The notes under the pieces were generated by a model. It was not told where the DNA came from. It was given only the letters and a program-made list of their open reading frames with translations, and did not search any database. 64,000 nucleotides of DNA from Phytoseiulus persimilis (taxonomy: Eukaryota; Arthropoda; Arachnida; Mesostigmata; Phytoseiidae): positions 26,490,211 to 26,554,210 of the forward strand of contig CM075104.1 in the NCBI GenBank assembly GCA_037576195.1. Reading direction: 5' to 3'. The position numbers and the translations under genes are program-made. This document shows positions 35,732 to 46,412 of the stretch, piece after piece. How positions within the stretch are numbered: position 1 is the stretch's first letter; every line of letters begins with the position of its first letter.

Positions 35732-36166
35732 ATAAGTTCGCCCGGGTTTCTGGAGAGATATCTCGTTTCGGAGAAAATCTTTAGTATTATGAAGCATATG
35801 GAGCTCCTGACTGAAGACATCCTCGCAGACAGGCGGAAAATGATTGAGCTTGACAAGGGGCGACCGAAGAACCGAGAGGCTCTGAGAGCTCTCAAGAAGG
35901 CTGATGAAATGTCCAGTGCTTCATCGCGGGTTTGGCATGTCCGCGGCAGCAGTTTCGTGCGTACAGACAATGACGCGGCTGAAACAAGTGATTCAGCGGA
36001 GCAAGCTGAAATCGAGAACGAACTGAAGGTCTTACGGAAGCGAATTAAAGAGACTGTGCAGGAACTCCGGTCGCTTGAAAGTAACAAGGGGATCAGAGGC
36101 TGCGATCTCGAACCACTCAGTAAGGAGGAGAGAGATGCGGTTCACAAAATAATAGGAGGCTCATAG
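35732..36166 (+). pseudogene. PDRG1: PDRG1 copy A, start codon lost
   Basis: The reading frame of p53 and DNA-damage-regulated protein 1 is open to its stop at 36164-36166, with conserved ILADRRKMIELDKGRPKNRE, LRALKKADE and GIRGCDLEPLSKEERDAVHK. At the position of the ATG used in copy B (40181) this copy has ATA (35732). The first downstream in-frame ATG is at 35789 and would remove 19 residues of the first helix. The AATAAA that follows copy B is also destroyed here (ATCAAATG against ATCAATAAATG). Human PDRG1 is 133 residues, a prefoldin-like subunit of the R2TP/PAQosome complex. No internal stop has appeared, so the loss is either recent or a shortened 125-residue protein is still made. Confidence 0.8.
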
Positions 36167-36388
36167 GATTTCATGTATGCATGGTACGATGTATTATCAA
36201 ATGTTCATGTTTGGAGCTCTCGAGCCTACTGAAGATTCAAGCTGAATGATTTCGCCCACACTCTCCGTTGGCTCTTTTCTCATCGAGATAAATCATGGGC
36301 GGGCTTACCAGCACTTTACGAACTCTTCCACAGAATCACTCCCAATTCCACGCTGCTGGTCACGTACTTGTTTTACAGGGCAATAAAA

Positions 36389-37894
36389 ATGATGCGAGGA
36401 ATCCTCGTCAAGGCGTTGGGAGGTCCAGAAGTTATGAAGCTGGTTGAGATTCCTCATCCGAAAATTTCGACGGAGGAAGTGAGTTCTTAAATATAATGTC
36501 GTCTGTATCCGAATCTTTTGAGTCCTGAAGGCAGTTGCGGACCGACTGCGTATGGTTTCTGTCCGATGATTCCAGTCGCGAATGATGTTTGCCATTCCGC
36601 TAGGTTCTGATTCGTGTGGACTACGCTGGTGTGAATCCGGTGGATACGTATATCAGGTCCGGCACGTTGGGTAGAGAACCGATCTTACCGTACACGCCAG
36701 GAAAAGACGGCGCTGGTACAGTTGAGGGAGTCGGCGGTGACGTTCGGCATGTCAAAGTGAGTGTCAGTGTATCTAGTGTATTGTTCCTTGAGCAAGTGCA
36801 AGAATAGAATCATGGTGAAGAATCCAGACTCGATAGGCCACCCCTAACCCCCTTCCCCCAAGTCGTTTCATTCCATGTGAATCACTGAATTTCAGCCCGG
36901 CGATAAGGTTTTCTTCTGTGCGATGTTCGGCAAAGGAATTCACGGATCATATGCTGAATTAGCCGTGGCTCATAAAGGAGAGGTTTGGCCCCTACCTGGT
37001 GGGGACTCGATGGTAGGAGCTGCCCTGGGAACGCCATACTTCATGGCCTACAGGGCCTTGATCACAAAGTCAGTGTCTGATGTTGAATGATGTGTATTTC
37101 TCCTCAATTAATTCGTGATCCTCCATCTAATTATTATACGGTAACAGGGGACAAGCTGCCCAGGGTAAGAGTGTTCTGATCCATGGTGGCACCGGCGCCG
37201 TTGGTCAGGCCTGCGTTCAAATTGCCAAGAAAGAAGGGATGCGAGTGTTCGCTACCGCCGGAAGTGCCGTTGGGAAGGAGATTCTCAAAAAACTGGGAGC
37301 CGATTGCGTCCTAGACCATGGACAAGCAGAAGAAAGTAGGATCGCTGAACTGAAGAAGAACGCACCTGGTGGGCTGGATGTCATCGTTGAGATGCGAGCC
37401 GACCTCAATCTCGGAACGGATTGTCAGGTCATAGGGAAGAATGGGAAAATCTTGGTACGTTCTGACTGATCACTCGAAGGCGAACAATCTGAGAGCGGTA
37501 CTGACTGAGTGCAACGCTTGAGAGCCTCGCTTCGGATTCTAGGTGGTCGGCAACCGAGGAAGCACCAAGTTTGATGCGAGGTTCCTGATGTTCCCAGAGG
37601 CGTCGATAACAGGAGTGGCTCTCAGGGCCTCTACAGAGGTAAAATTCTCGGTTTTGATCTCGCGTATCTCCTTCCGTCCGGATCGCGTCATCATCAAGCG
37701 AAATAAACTACTCATTCATACAGGAAGAGTTCCAAAATGCTGCGACTTATGTGAGCCGGGGGGTTGAAGAGGGCTGGATACGTCCTAACATCTCGAAAAT
37801 CTACCCTCTGGAGTCGGCACCGGATGCACACGTGGACATCATCGGAGCCAAGGATGGTTCCACAGGGAAGCTGTTGATCAAAGTGAGCCCTTGA
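36389..37894 (+). CDS. CRYZ: CRYZ copy A, zeta-crystallin/NADPH:quinone oxidoreductase
   Basis: Six exons (36389-36478, 36604-36756, 36896-37068, 37148-37454, 37543-37638, 37724-37894) in matching phases give 329 residues, the length of human CRYZ. This is a zinc-free medium-chain dehydrogenase that reduces quinones with NADPH; some family members also bind RNA. The substrate domain has [16 protein letters not shown] and [17 protein letters not shown]; the nucleotide fold has [19 protein letters not shown] (GxGxxG-like), then GADCVLDHG and GGLDVIVEM. It ends [17 protein letters not shown]. There are two adjacent ATGs (36389 and 36392). A TTTTACAG just upstream suggests a spliced 5' leader. 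Poly(A) signal at 37907. Confidence 0.95.
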
Positions 37895-37906
37895 GAACGT
37901 GAATCG

Positions 37907-37912
37907 AATAAA
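37907..37912 (+). promoter_or_regulatory. Poly(A) signal of CRYZ copy A
   Basis: AATAAA, 13 bp after the stop codon; conserved in copy B at 45195. Confidence 0.6.
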
Positions 37913-39660
37913 TGTGTTCAGGTGAACTCGGAGCGGAATCAGTATTCAATTTGTGTCTCAGAGCGCTTCATTCCCCCAACGGCGTGATCTGGACAGTTCT
38001 GAGTCTACGACACGTTTGAAGAGAGGAATGGAGAAACCCGATCGTTCGAGGGGATGAGGGAGCGGAAAACGCATGACATAGAATCTCGTCCGCAGAACGT
38101 CTGTCCAAGGAACGGAAAATCGTGCCAAATAAACCGATGAGAGGGAGGTGGACTAAGAACTGAAAACAAACCTCCTCTGACCCGCGCTTCGAAGAAATCG
38201 CATTGAGAACGATTCTCTACCCTGACGAGGTCACCGTTGGCTCTCGGCCATGATCCGGCCGAGAAATCTGGGTTGACAGCGTTTTCGATTGAATTTCCGC
38301 TTGGAGGCATCTCTCTGTCGGGCGGAGATCAGCTTCTTTGATCTGAAAGCCGGCGGAAGTCGAGACCGAAAGCTGCCTCGGACCTGATTGGACGACCTAT
38401 GAAGCCAAATGGAAGCCAAGCGACGGACCCAATCAGATCTGTGATCCTGTTGTCCAGGTATGACGAGATCAAGCAGGATATTTTTCGGATCGACTGGCGA
38501 TCGCAACGATCTTGTGACCCTGCGATTAAATCGCAATTGGAATATGCATTCGTGGAGCCACGATTTCAAGAGACCACGATACGAATTCAAAGCAAATTTC
38601 GTGCGAACAGGTAAACAGTTCTGACTCGTCTAAGAATCCGCATGGCGGCGATGGTGCGCTGTCGTGGGAACAACTGGAGCATAATCAAATCCTACGTCTG
38701 AGTCAGCTCTTCATCTCCTACTTCGTTGCTGATGCTAAGAGAATTCCAGCCTCAGATGGTCCACAATCAAGGCTGCGCTGCAAGTTCTTTGTCAGGGACT
38801 TTTAGAATCGATCGAGTAGTCAGAGGAGTGGGATTCGCAACCGATTCCCACCTGTGAGCGCTCTTTCTGGGTCTGAACATGCTTGGCGAACCTCGCAACT
38901 CCGGCCGCGTTCATCGTCGAGCTTCCAAACTCGGATACTCCGTCTATTTGTTGAAGCACGACGTCTCGGGCGTGGTTCGGAGTTGGCGGCCAACTGAATT
39001 CAAACGGTTGACCTCTCCCACGACTCTGTCTCCGACAATCGTGAGCGCGTGTCATGTTTCTCCTCCGTCTCGATGGTTAACGTTGGTGTGTGGTGCGTTC
39101 AGCCCAGTTCAGCATTTAGCTCTATTGTAATTCGTGTGTAGGTCCATGACCATTTATGGGTCCCATGGTTTACCAGAAAGGGACCGTTCCAAAACTCGGG
39201 TGGATTCTCTTCCATCACTGCCACTACTCTTGCCGCGGTCGCTGCCTCCCGAGCGTTCCTTGCTGGGACGGGAAGGTTCTACTGCCTGCCAATGATGGGG
39301 ACTTCACACAGATCTAGGGTTGATCCAGTCCTGCCGTTGCCGAGGCCTGGAAACTGTGTGGGGGTGGACGGACGAACTTTGAATAAACTTTGGAAGATGA
39401 ACAAAGATCGGAGGTCGAGAGTTAACGAGGGTCGGACCCTGGTAGCGCCAGTCGCCACCAGTGTGGGCTTTGTGGGAGGCTCTCTGTCTCCTGGTTTCTC
39501 AGAATATTCCAACATAGTGTTGGCGTTCTACTCTCATTCGCAGAATCCGAGCTCTCCTTAGCCCTCCAACTCCAACATGATCAACTTGATCTGACGGGTG
39601 CGGTAGAAAACTTTTCGTGAGCCTATCCGCGGTATAGAACAAGACTTTTCTTGGACATAC

Positions 39661-39751
39661 CCGCTTTGCTCTCGTACATGTCCAGAAGCCTGATTTTAAC
39701 CCTACTAAACCGAGATACTTTCCCGAGTCCCTTCCCACTGTTGAACTCCAC
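39661..39751 (-). pseudogene. PRIM2: Orphan PRIM2 exon 1 in copy B
   Basis: 91 bp equivalent to PRIM2 exon 1 (35221-35311), still ending at a donor-like GCGG|GTATGT. The start ATG is now GTG, and several residues differ (EFNSGKGLGKVSRFSRVKIR). No further PRIM2 exons follow, since the duplication boundary lies in intron 1. The fragment cannot make PRIM2. Confidence 0.85.
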
Positions 39752-40180
39752 TATAGCCCTTCCGTTCGAGCCTGCAACTGATCTGCCACATATATAGTTC
39801 AATCCAGTTGTACGCGCCTGAAATTCAGGGGGACCTACTTGGCGCCAAGAAAACTAAGCAGGCCGCCGCTAAAAGCTGAACGTCCACGATTGTAGCGCTC
39901 GGAGTCGAGTCCCACCATAAAGCTAAATTCGAACAGCTGAAGCCGACCTGATCGAAGAGCAGAGAAGTGAAGGAGATCTTGACAGGTTCGTGAATAGGAT
40001 TCCCAGTTGCTGCTTCAGCAGGAAGCCTTGTTCGCTTCTCGAGGTTTGAGGGCTCCATCCTACCCAGAGCGTTGGCATCTCGCGCTTATAGTAGGAAGGT
40101 ACCGGGTTGAGAACCGGCGTTCTCGTGAAGACTCGAACTATCCCAAGTCTCGGAGCAGTGAGGTGTTATCCTGGACCAAC
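39752..40180. promoter_or_regulatory. PDRG1 promoter region, copy B
   Basis: Counterpart of 35312-35731. Here only the PDRG1 direction still leads to an intact start codon. Confidence 0.6.
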
Positions 40181-40615
40181 ATGAGTTCGCCCGAGTTTCC
40201 GGAGGGATATCTCGTTTCGGAGAAAATCTTCAGTATTATGAAGCAAATGGAGCTTCTGGCTGAAGACATCCTCGCAGACAGGCGGAAAATGATTGAGCTT
40301 GACAAGAGGCGACAGAAGAACCGAGAGGCTCTGAGAGCTCTCAAGAAGGCTGATGAAACGTCGAGTGCTGCTCCGAGGGTTTGGCATGTCCACGGCAGCA
40401 GTTTTGTGCGTACAGACAAAGGCGTTGCTGAAACAGCTATCTCGGCGGAGCAAGCTGAAATCGAGAACGAACTGGAGGTCTTACGGAAACGAATTAAAAA
40501 GACCATGCAGGAACTCCGGTCGCTTGAAGGTAACAAAGGGATCCGAGGCTTCGATCTCGAACCACTCAGCAAGCAGGAGAGAGATGCGATTCACAAAATA
40601 ATAGGAGTATCATAG
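40181..40615 (+). CDS. PDRG1: PDRG1 copy B, prefoldin-like subunit (intact)
   Basis: A single-exon gene of 144 residues. The ATG at 40181 gives MSSPEFPEGYLVSEKIFSIM, then the first long helix ELLAEDILADRRKMIELDKR, then QKNREALRALKK. A second coiled-coil helix (EQAEIENELEVLRKRIKKTM) leads to GFDLEPLSKQERDAIHKII. Human PDRG1 (133 residues) shows EVLADKRQIVDLDTKRNQNR, REGLRALQK and GFNLNPLNQDELKAL at the same places. PDRG1 is part of the prefoldin-like module of the R2TP/PAQosome chaperone machine. This is the copy with a normal start codon and a poly(A) signal (40645). It reads away from the orphan PRIM2 exon. Confidence 0.92.
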   Translation: MSSPEFPEGYLVSEKIFSIMKQMELLAEDILADRRKMIELDKRRQKNREALRALKKADETSSAAPRVWHVHGSSFVRTDKGVAETAISAEQAEIENELEVLRKRIKKTMQELRSLEGNKGIRGFDLEPLSKQERDAIHKIIGVS

Positions 40616-40644
40616 GGTTTCATGTATGCATGGTAAGATGTATC

Positions 40645-40650
40645 AATAAA
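40645..40650 (+). promoter_or_regulatory. Poly(A) signal of PDRG1 copy B
   Basis: AATAAA 30 bp after the stop; the equivalent site in copy A is mutated. Confidence 0.65.
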
Positions 40651-40672
40651 TGTTCATGTTAAATATCGTTGA

Positions 40673-42858
40673 CTAGCACTACCCGTTTCGGCAGTATTGA
40701 ATAGGGCGTGGGGAGCGCGATGTCTGATACGTCTCTTCACCGGAACGTGGCGGTCGTTTGACCTTATTCAGGTAGAAATCCTCGAAATTATTCTTCAGTA
40801 GATTGTTCGCTGTTCTTGAGGCGATAAGATAACCGGGAGAATCCGCCGACGGAAGCGGCTACGCGAGCGGTTCAAAGGAGTGCTGGCGCTCCGAAGGTGC
40901 CTTGGAGGACTCCTCGGAGTTGTTTCTCACTGCTACTAGCGAATTCGTTGGGGTCTTCGATGGAGGGTCCAGCGTCGCCTGAAATTATCCATTGAGCGTC
41001 GATTTTGGATTTCTTTTGGGAATGAGATCATGATGATCTGGACCGAGTTGCGTCTCTTGGGAAGATCTTGGGTTTCTCTGTGGACCCGATTCTTGAGAGA
41101 GTAGTGAAGTGATTTGGCGATCGATGAATGAGTCAGGACGGCCGTATTCCCGAACATAGGTCATCGCATCTTGTGCATCTTCATGCATGTGGCGCGGACT
41201 TCCCCCAGACGTCACTGGCAGCATGACTCTCTCCCCAACCTCGTACGGATTCACGTCCCCATCAGCCGCAACTGCATCACCCAAGTCTATATACTGTTCA
41301 GCACGAAGGTCTCTCTGATGCGTCCGAATGTGTAACAACATTTCGGTCTAGATTTTCGCATAAACATCAACAACGTATTGTTGAAACAATTTCCGACATT
41401 TCAAGATGTGATTCTCCATGTTGAAACGGACCATCAATCGATATCCATAATAGTTCATCCCACTGACGCAGAGGTCGTCAGAGTTTCCCGACATTGGCAC
41501 CCCAGGGTGTCGAAAGGTGCCGCAGCGATGAACTCGTCGAGAAGGTGCCAAAGGTTACCTAATGTGGTTCTTACCGCACTTGAAAGATGCTTCCGTCTCG
41601 ATCTGACCATATTTCTGGGGATCTATTGAGGTAATTCCGGGATGGATCTGACCATACTCTTCGGAGTCGATGGAAGGGATTCCGTGGTCGATGTGACCCC
41701 CGGAAATATGTTCAGATCGAACCCGGAATCACCTCCATAACACCTTAGAAGGATGGTCGGATCGCTCTCTGAATCACCCGCATGGAATCTCAACGAGTAT
41801 TGCGGAGTCATTACCGAAGTATGGTCAGAACGGAAGAAGACGTCGTTTGTCGTCATAAGACGCCCCTTGTCCCTTGACCACTCTTCGCTCTTCGGCACCC
41901 AGCGACACCCTTAACACCCTCGACACCCCGCGACCCTGGTGTGTCGGAACACAGTTTGACGACCTCTGCGCTGACGTTTTCCTCCGGGTATTGATCCATA
42001 CGAGGGTCCCTCATCTTGATATCAATATGATTCCCATCTTGACCTTCCCAATGAATCAACGGATATTGCAACGCATCATAAGCGTGATGCGTTTCACATA
42101 TAATCTCCAGGTCTCCATTCATAATCTTGGTCGCCTCAAAAAAAAGTCATTTGGAAGCATGCATGATACTCACGAATATTTTCCACGAAATGGTTCGATT
42201 CTATCAAGAAAAAATCTGAAATTTCCATCCCTAATGTCCTCGATCGTAGGATCGTCAGAGTCTGAGCCTGAGGAACCAAAGAGCTGTGCGACTGTAAATA
42301 TAACCGCAGACCAGTTCAGAGGAAGTCCCAAGGGAAACAGTTCAACTTTTCCATCCCAACAACACATACCTGCGGACTCACCCCTGTATTACAATGCGTG
42401 ACAATAGACACACACCTTATCCATGTTCCCGAAAAAACGCTCGGGGGACTTCCATAGTCATACTGAGGACTGTACTGGTACGCAACACCGCTCAGCCCAC
42501 AGACCCTTGATCGACGCACTCGATTCATCCGCTCTCTGTTACTCTAACGTCTTAGGTGCCTTTGCTCTCCTGTCTCTGAGAGGCGACTCGCTTCGTGTCG
42601 TCCGCGATCGACTTCCAAATTTATTTGTCTTTGTTCTTCCGCCGCTGAATTACGAACACAGTTCAGTACTAAAATGCCCTGCAGTCTCGCTTGTCTTTCG
42701 CCCTGCGTCTCTTGATCTCGTCGTCCAGCTATGCGTCCCCGCTCGATTTCCAACCGAGCCATTCGCACATCATCGCTCACTTCTACGCGTGCCCTCCTCA
42801 AACGTTTCGCTCCTGGTGTCACTCGCCCAAAACGGAGACGTTTCGGTAGCATCTTCAC
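40673..42858 (-). mobile_element. Defective Helitron (N-terminal Rep fragment plus 3' end)
   Basis: On the minus strand, pieces of a Helitron replicase occur in the usual order. They are an Arg-rich N-terminal region (42858-42544), CCWDGKVELFPLGLP (near 42360), HAYDALQYPLIHWEGQDGNH (near 42090), MNYYGYRLMVRFNMENHILK and KLFQQYVVDVYAKI (41463-41348), an in-frame TAG, HQRDLRAEQYIDLGDAV, and GGSPRHMHEDAQDAMTYVRE...GRPDSFI (41215-41110). The Rep nuclease HUH-Y motifs and the helicase are missing. The minus strand ends with a hairpin (ACTGCC-GAAACG-GGTAGT) and GCTAG followed by T, as expected of a Helitron 3' terminus (CTAG at 40676-40673). The 5' end is not defined. Confidence 0.8.
41467..41970. 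mobile_element. 504-bp TIR element with TCAG target duplication, nested in the Helitron
   Basis: The ends CGCAGAGGTCGTCA (41467-41480) and TGACGACCTCTGCG (41957-41970) are exact inverted repeats, with weaker symmetry for some 30 bp further in. CTGA (TCAG on the minus strand) flanks both sides at 41463-41466 and 41971-41974. Dropping the element and one TCAG joins the Helitron protein in frame across ENVS|GMNYY, so the boundaries are firm. The interior holds 45-bp satellite units in both orientations (reverse at about 41597 and 41645, forward at about 41709 and 41754). No coding capacity. Confidence 0.9.
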
Positions 42859-43405
42859 TAGATTACAACTGCTGAAGAAACTACCGACCCGCGAAGTTGG
42901 ACTTCGATATCCGAAGTCGGAATCTCGCCACCATTCCGAACCCCATATAACTGATAGTGCAAACGAGGAAGTTCAATTTTTTTCCGGTTTTTCCGCTACA
43001 GTAATCTGAGGCGTGTACCACTAACGACCGAACCGACACTATGGTAAAACCCAGCGCAGACGCTCTTCGACACTCTCCTGAAATTCCACGTTCAACGCTT
43101 TCCTCCCCACTAAGTTCATCGGGCACTAACTCACAGACGAACATTGCCTTTTATAGTTATGGATGTTTCACTCTGAATACAAGCGCCGTTGTGATAAGCT
43201 CTCCTCCTCTTCCGTTGAGAGGAAGCATCTTGTGTCGAAGAGAGAAGGAGTGTGCGAATGTGACTTCGCGAGAATCGTAACCACGAGCTCGTGCGTGTTT
43301 TTTTCTTCATCTCCCGAAAAGTTGTCGAGGCAGTCTCGATCGTCGGTGCCCTTTGAACATTTCCCGGGTTCCCAATCTCCCCAATCACCTTTCGTGGTCA
43401 ACAGT
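42859..43405. other. Remainder of the block inserted in copy B
   Basis: This 550 bp has no counterpart in copy A. It probably holds the 5' part of the Helitron or flanking captured DNA. Short frames on both strands are not recognisable. Homology to copy A resumes at about 43405 (TTTGGAGCTCT). Confidence 0.5.
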
Positions 43406-43589
43406 TCGCGTTTGGAGCTCTGAAACCAAGTGATGATTCCAGCTGAATCATTTTGCTCACACTCTCCACCAGTCCTGTCCTCCTCGAGATAAATCATGGG
43501 CGGGCCTACGAGCGCTCGATGAACTCTGCCGCAGAATCACTCCAAATTCCACGTTGCTGGTCACGTACGTGTTTTACAGGGCAATAACA

Positions 43590-45182
43590 ATGATGCGTGG
43601 AATCCTCGTCAAGGCGTTGGGAGGTCCGCAAGTTATGAAGCTGGCTGAGATTCCTCATCCGAAAATTTCGAGGAAGGAAGTTAGTTTCCAAAATGGTGTC
43701 GTCTTTACACGAATCTTTTAAGCCCTGAAGGCAGTTGTTCACCGACTGCTTATAATTTCTGTCTGATGACTCTGTCGCGAAAGATGTTCGCCATCCTCGT
43801 CTAGGTTCTGATTCGTGTGGACTACGCTGGTGTGAATCCGGTGGATACGTATATCAGGGCCGGCACGTTTGGTAGAGCACCGACCTTACCGTACACTCCA
43901 GGCAAAGACGGCGCTGGCACAATTGAGCGAGTCGGCGATCAGGTCGAGCGTGTCAAGGTGAGTGTCAATGTATCCAGTGTACTGTGTCACCTATAAAATG
44001 CAAGAATAGAAACATGGTGGAGCATCCAGACTCGACGCCCCCCACGTCGTTTGATTCCATGTGAATCACTGGATTACAGCCTGGCGACAAGGTTTTCTTC
44101 TGTTCGATATTCGGCAAAGGAATGCACGGATCGTATGCTGAATTGGCCGTGGCTGATGAAAGTGAGGTTTGGCCTCTACCTGGTGGAGACTCGATGGTAG
44201 GAGCTGCCCTAGGAACGCCATACTTGACGGCCTACAGAGCCTTGATCATGAAGTCAGTATTTGATGTTGCATAATGACTCGAGCCTGGAAGTTCCGGCAG
44301 TTTTTCGAAATCATCCACTCATCGCAATGGATCAATCCCGTGATCCCGCCTGAACTTCCAGGCTCCAATGATGACCAATTCTCTTCGATGGATTTGTGAT
44401 CCTCCGATCTAAACATCAATCGAAAACAGGGGACAAGTGACCCAGGGTGAGAGTGTTCTGATCCATGGTGGCAGCGGAGCCGTTGGTCAGGCCTGCGTTC
44501 AGATTGCCAAGAAAGAAGGGATGCGAGTGTTCGCTACGGCCGGAAGCGCCGCTGGGAAGGAGATTCTCGGAAAACTGGGAGCCGATTTTATCCTGGATCA
44601 TGGACAAGCGGAAGAAAGTTTAATCGCTGAGCTGAAAAATAACGCACCCGGTGGGCTGGACGTCATTGTTGAGATGCGAGCCGACCTCAATCTCGGAACA
44701 GATAGCCAGGTCATAGGGAAGAATGGGAGAATCCTGGTACGTTCTGGCTGATGATTCGAAGGCGAAAAAGGAACGTTCTGAGAACAGTTCTGACGGGTGC
44801 AACGCTTGAGAGCCTCACTTCGGATTGCAGGTGGTCGGCAATCGAGGAAGAACCAAGCTCGATGCGAGGTTCCTGATGTTCCCAGAGGCGTCGATAACAG
44901 GAGTGGCTCTCATGGCCTACTCGGAGGTGAAATTCTCGGAAATTATCTCGCGTGTCCCCGTCTGCCCGGGTCGCATCATTATCAAGCGAAATAAACTACT
45001 CATTCATACAGGAAGAGTTCCAAGATGCTGCGATTTATGTGAGCCGGGGGGTTAAAGAGGGCTGGATACGTCCCAACATCTCGAAAATCTACCCTCTGGA
45101 GTCGGCGCCGGAATCACACGTGGACATTATCGGAGCTACGAAAGGGTCCACAGGCAAGCTGTTGATCAAAGTGGGCCCCTGA
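43590..45182 (+). CDS. CRYZ: CRYZ copy B, zeta-crystallin/NADPH:quinone oxidoreductase
   Basis: Six exons of exactly the same lengths as copy A (43590-43679, 43805-43957, 44080-44252, 44430-44736, 44831-44926, 45012-45182) give 329 residues with no stop or frameshift. The NADPH loop [19 protein letters not shown] is intact. Substitutions against copy A are spread through the protein, for example AGTFGRAPT for [19 protein letters not shown] for [10 protein letters not shown], and VTQGES for AAQGKS. The first donor is GTTAGT rather than GTGAGT. The retained frame argues that it is still functional. Intron 3 carries an 85-bp TIR insertion. Poly(A) signal at 45195. Confidence 0.94.
44281..44365. 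mobile_element. 85-bp TIR insertion in CRYZ-B intron 3
   Basis: GAGCCTGGAAGTTC at 44281-44294 has an exact inverted copy GAACTTCCAGGCTC at 44352-44365. The segment is absent from the same intron of copy A, so it arrived in copy B after the duplication. Target-site duplication is unclear. Confidence 0.7.
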
Positions 45183-45194
45183 GAACGTGAAGCG

Positions 45195-45200
45195 AATAAA
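45195..45200 (+). promoter_or_regulatory. Poly(A) signal of CRYZ copy B
   Basis: AATAAA, 13 bp after the stop codon, as in copy A. Confidence 0.6.
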
Positions 45201-46412
45201 TGTTTCCAGCTGAGCTTGGAGTGGAATCAGTATTCATTGTGTCTCGGAGCGTTTCATTCCCCCATCGGCGTGATCTGGGCAATCTTGAGCTCACGAGGCA
45301 TTTTAAAAGAGGTACAGAGAAACCTGATCGTTTGAGGCGATGGGATAACGGAAAACGCATGAAATTAAATTCTGTCTGCAGAAGATAAGAGCTCGTCTGT
45401 CCAAGGAACGGGGAGCCGTCCCGTACGAACCGATCAGAGGGAACGGGAGTGAGAACTGAAAATAGGTAAACCTCCTCCTGACAAATATGGTGCGTTGTCG
45501 GACACGGAAGCAACGGGAGCATAATCGAATCCTACGTCTGAGTGAGCGCTTCATCTCCCGCTCCGAAGCCGATGCTAGGAGGAAAGCACGCTGCCTCCGT
45601 GTCGAATAGTTCCAGCCTCAGATGGTCCACGATTAAGGCTGGGCTGCAAGTTTTTCGTCAGGGACTCTTAGAATCGATCGAATAGCTTGAGGAATGGGAT
45701 TCGCCGTCGGTTTCCATCTGTGAGCGCTCTGTTTGGGTCCGAACATGCTCGGCGAACTCCGGTAGAACGTGGCTCGTAGTTGGCGGGCAACTGAATTCAA
45801 ACGGTGGACCTCTCCCAAGACTCTTTCTCCGGCAATCGTGAGCGCGTGTGATGTTTCTCCTCCGTCTTGATGGCTGGCGTTGGTGTGTGGTGCGTTCAGC
45901 CCAGTTCAGCTTTTAGCTCTAGTGTAAATTGTGTGTAGGTCTATGACCATTTATGGTTCCCATGGTTCACTAGAAAGAGACCGTTCGTGGGAAAACGAAA
46001 CGTGGGGTCCGCCTATCGGACGTCGTGATCAGGCTCCTTTCGAGTGCATTTGGGAATAAACTGTGTTTTCGCTCTTCCAGGGTAAGTTTCGAAACTTGGG
46101 TGGAGTTTCTTCCATCACTGCCACTACTCTTGCCGCGGTCGCTGCTGCTGCCTGTTGACTGTTCCTCGCTCGTATGAAAAGGTCCTACTGCTCGTCAACG
46201 ATCGAGGCTTCACAGAGATCCAGTGTGGATCCAGTCCTGCCGGTACCGAGGCCTGGGAACGGTGTGGGGGTGGACAGACGAACTTTGAATAAACTTTGGA
46301 AGATAAACAAAGATCAGAGGCCGAGAGTTAACGAGGGTCGGACCCTAGTGGCGCCAGTCGCGACCAGTGTAGGGTTTGTGGGAGGTTCTCTGTCTTCTTG
46401 GAATATTCCAAC

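Larger units (their letters stand above)
35061..39501. repeat. Tandem segmental duplication, copy A
   Basis: Copy A begins in PRIM2 intron 1 and runs through PRIM2 exon 1, the PRIM2-PDRG1 intergenic region, PDRG1, CRYZ and about 1.6 kb of 3' flank. It matches copy B (39502-46412) in the same order and orientation. A GAATATT motif lies at the left edge of A, at the A/B junction and at the right edge of B, so the crossover may have used short homology there. A differs from B by lacking the Helitron block and by an extra segment of about 470 bp at 38180-38650. Confidence 0.9.
39502..46412. repeat. Tandem segmental duplication, copy B
   Basis: Same gene order and orientation as copy A. It is 2.5 kb longer, mainly because of a block of about 2.7 kb with a Helitron relic inserted between PDRG1 and CRYZ (about 40665-43400). 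Smaller differences are an 85-bp TIR insertion in CRYZ intron 3 and about 130 bp extra near 45960-46090. Confidence 0.9.
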
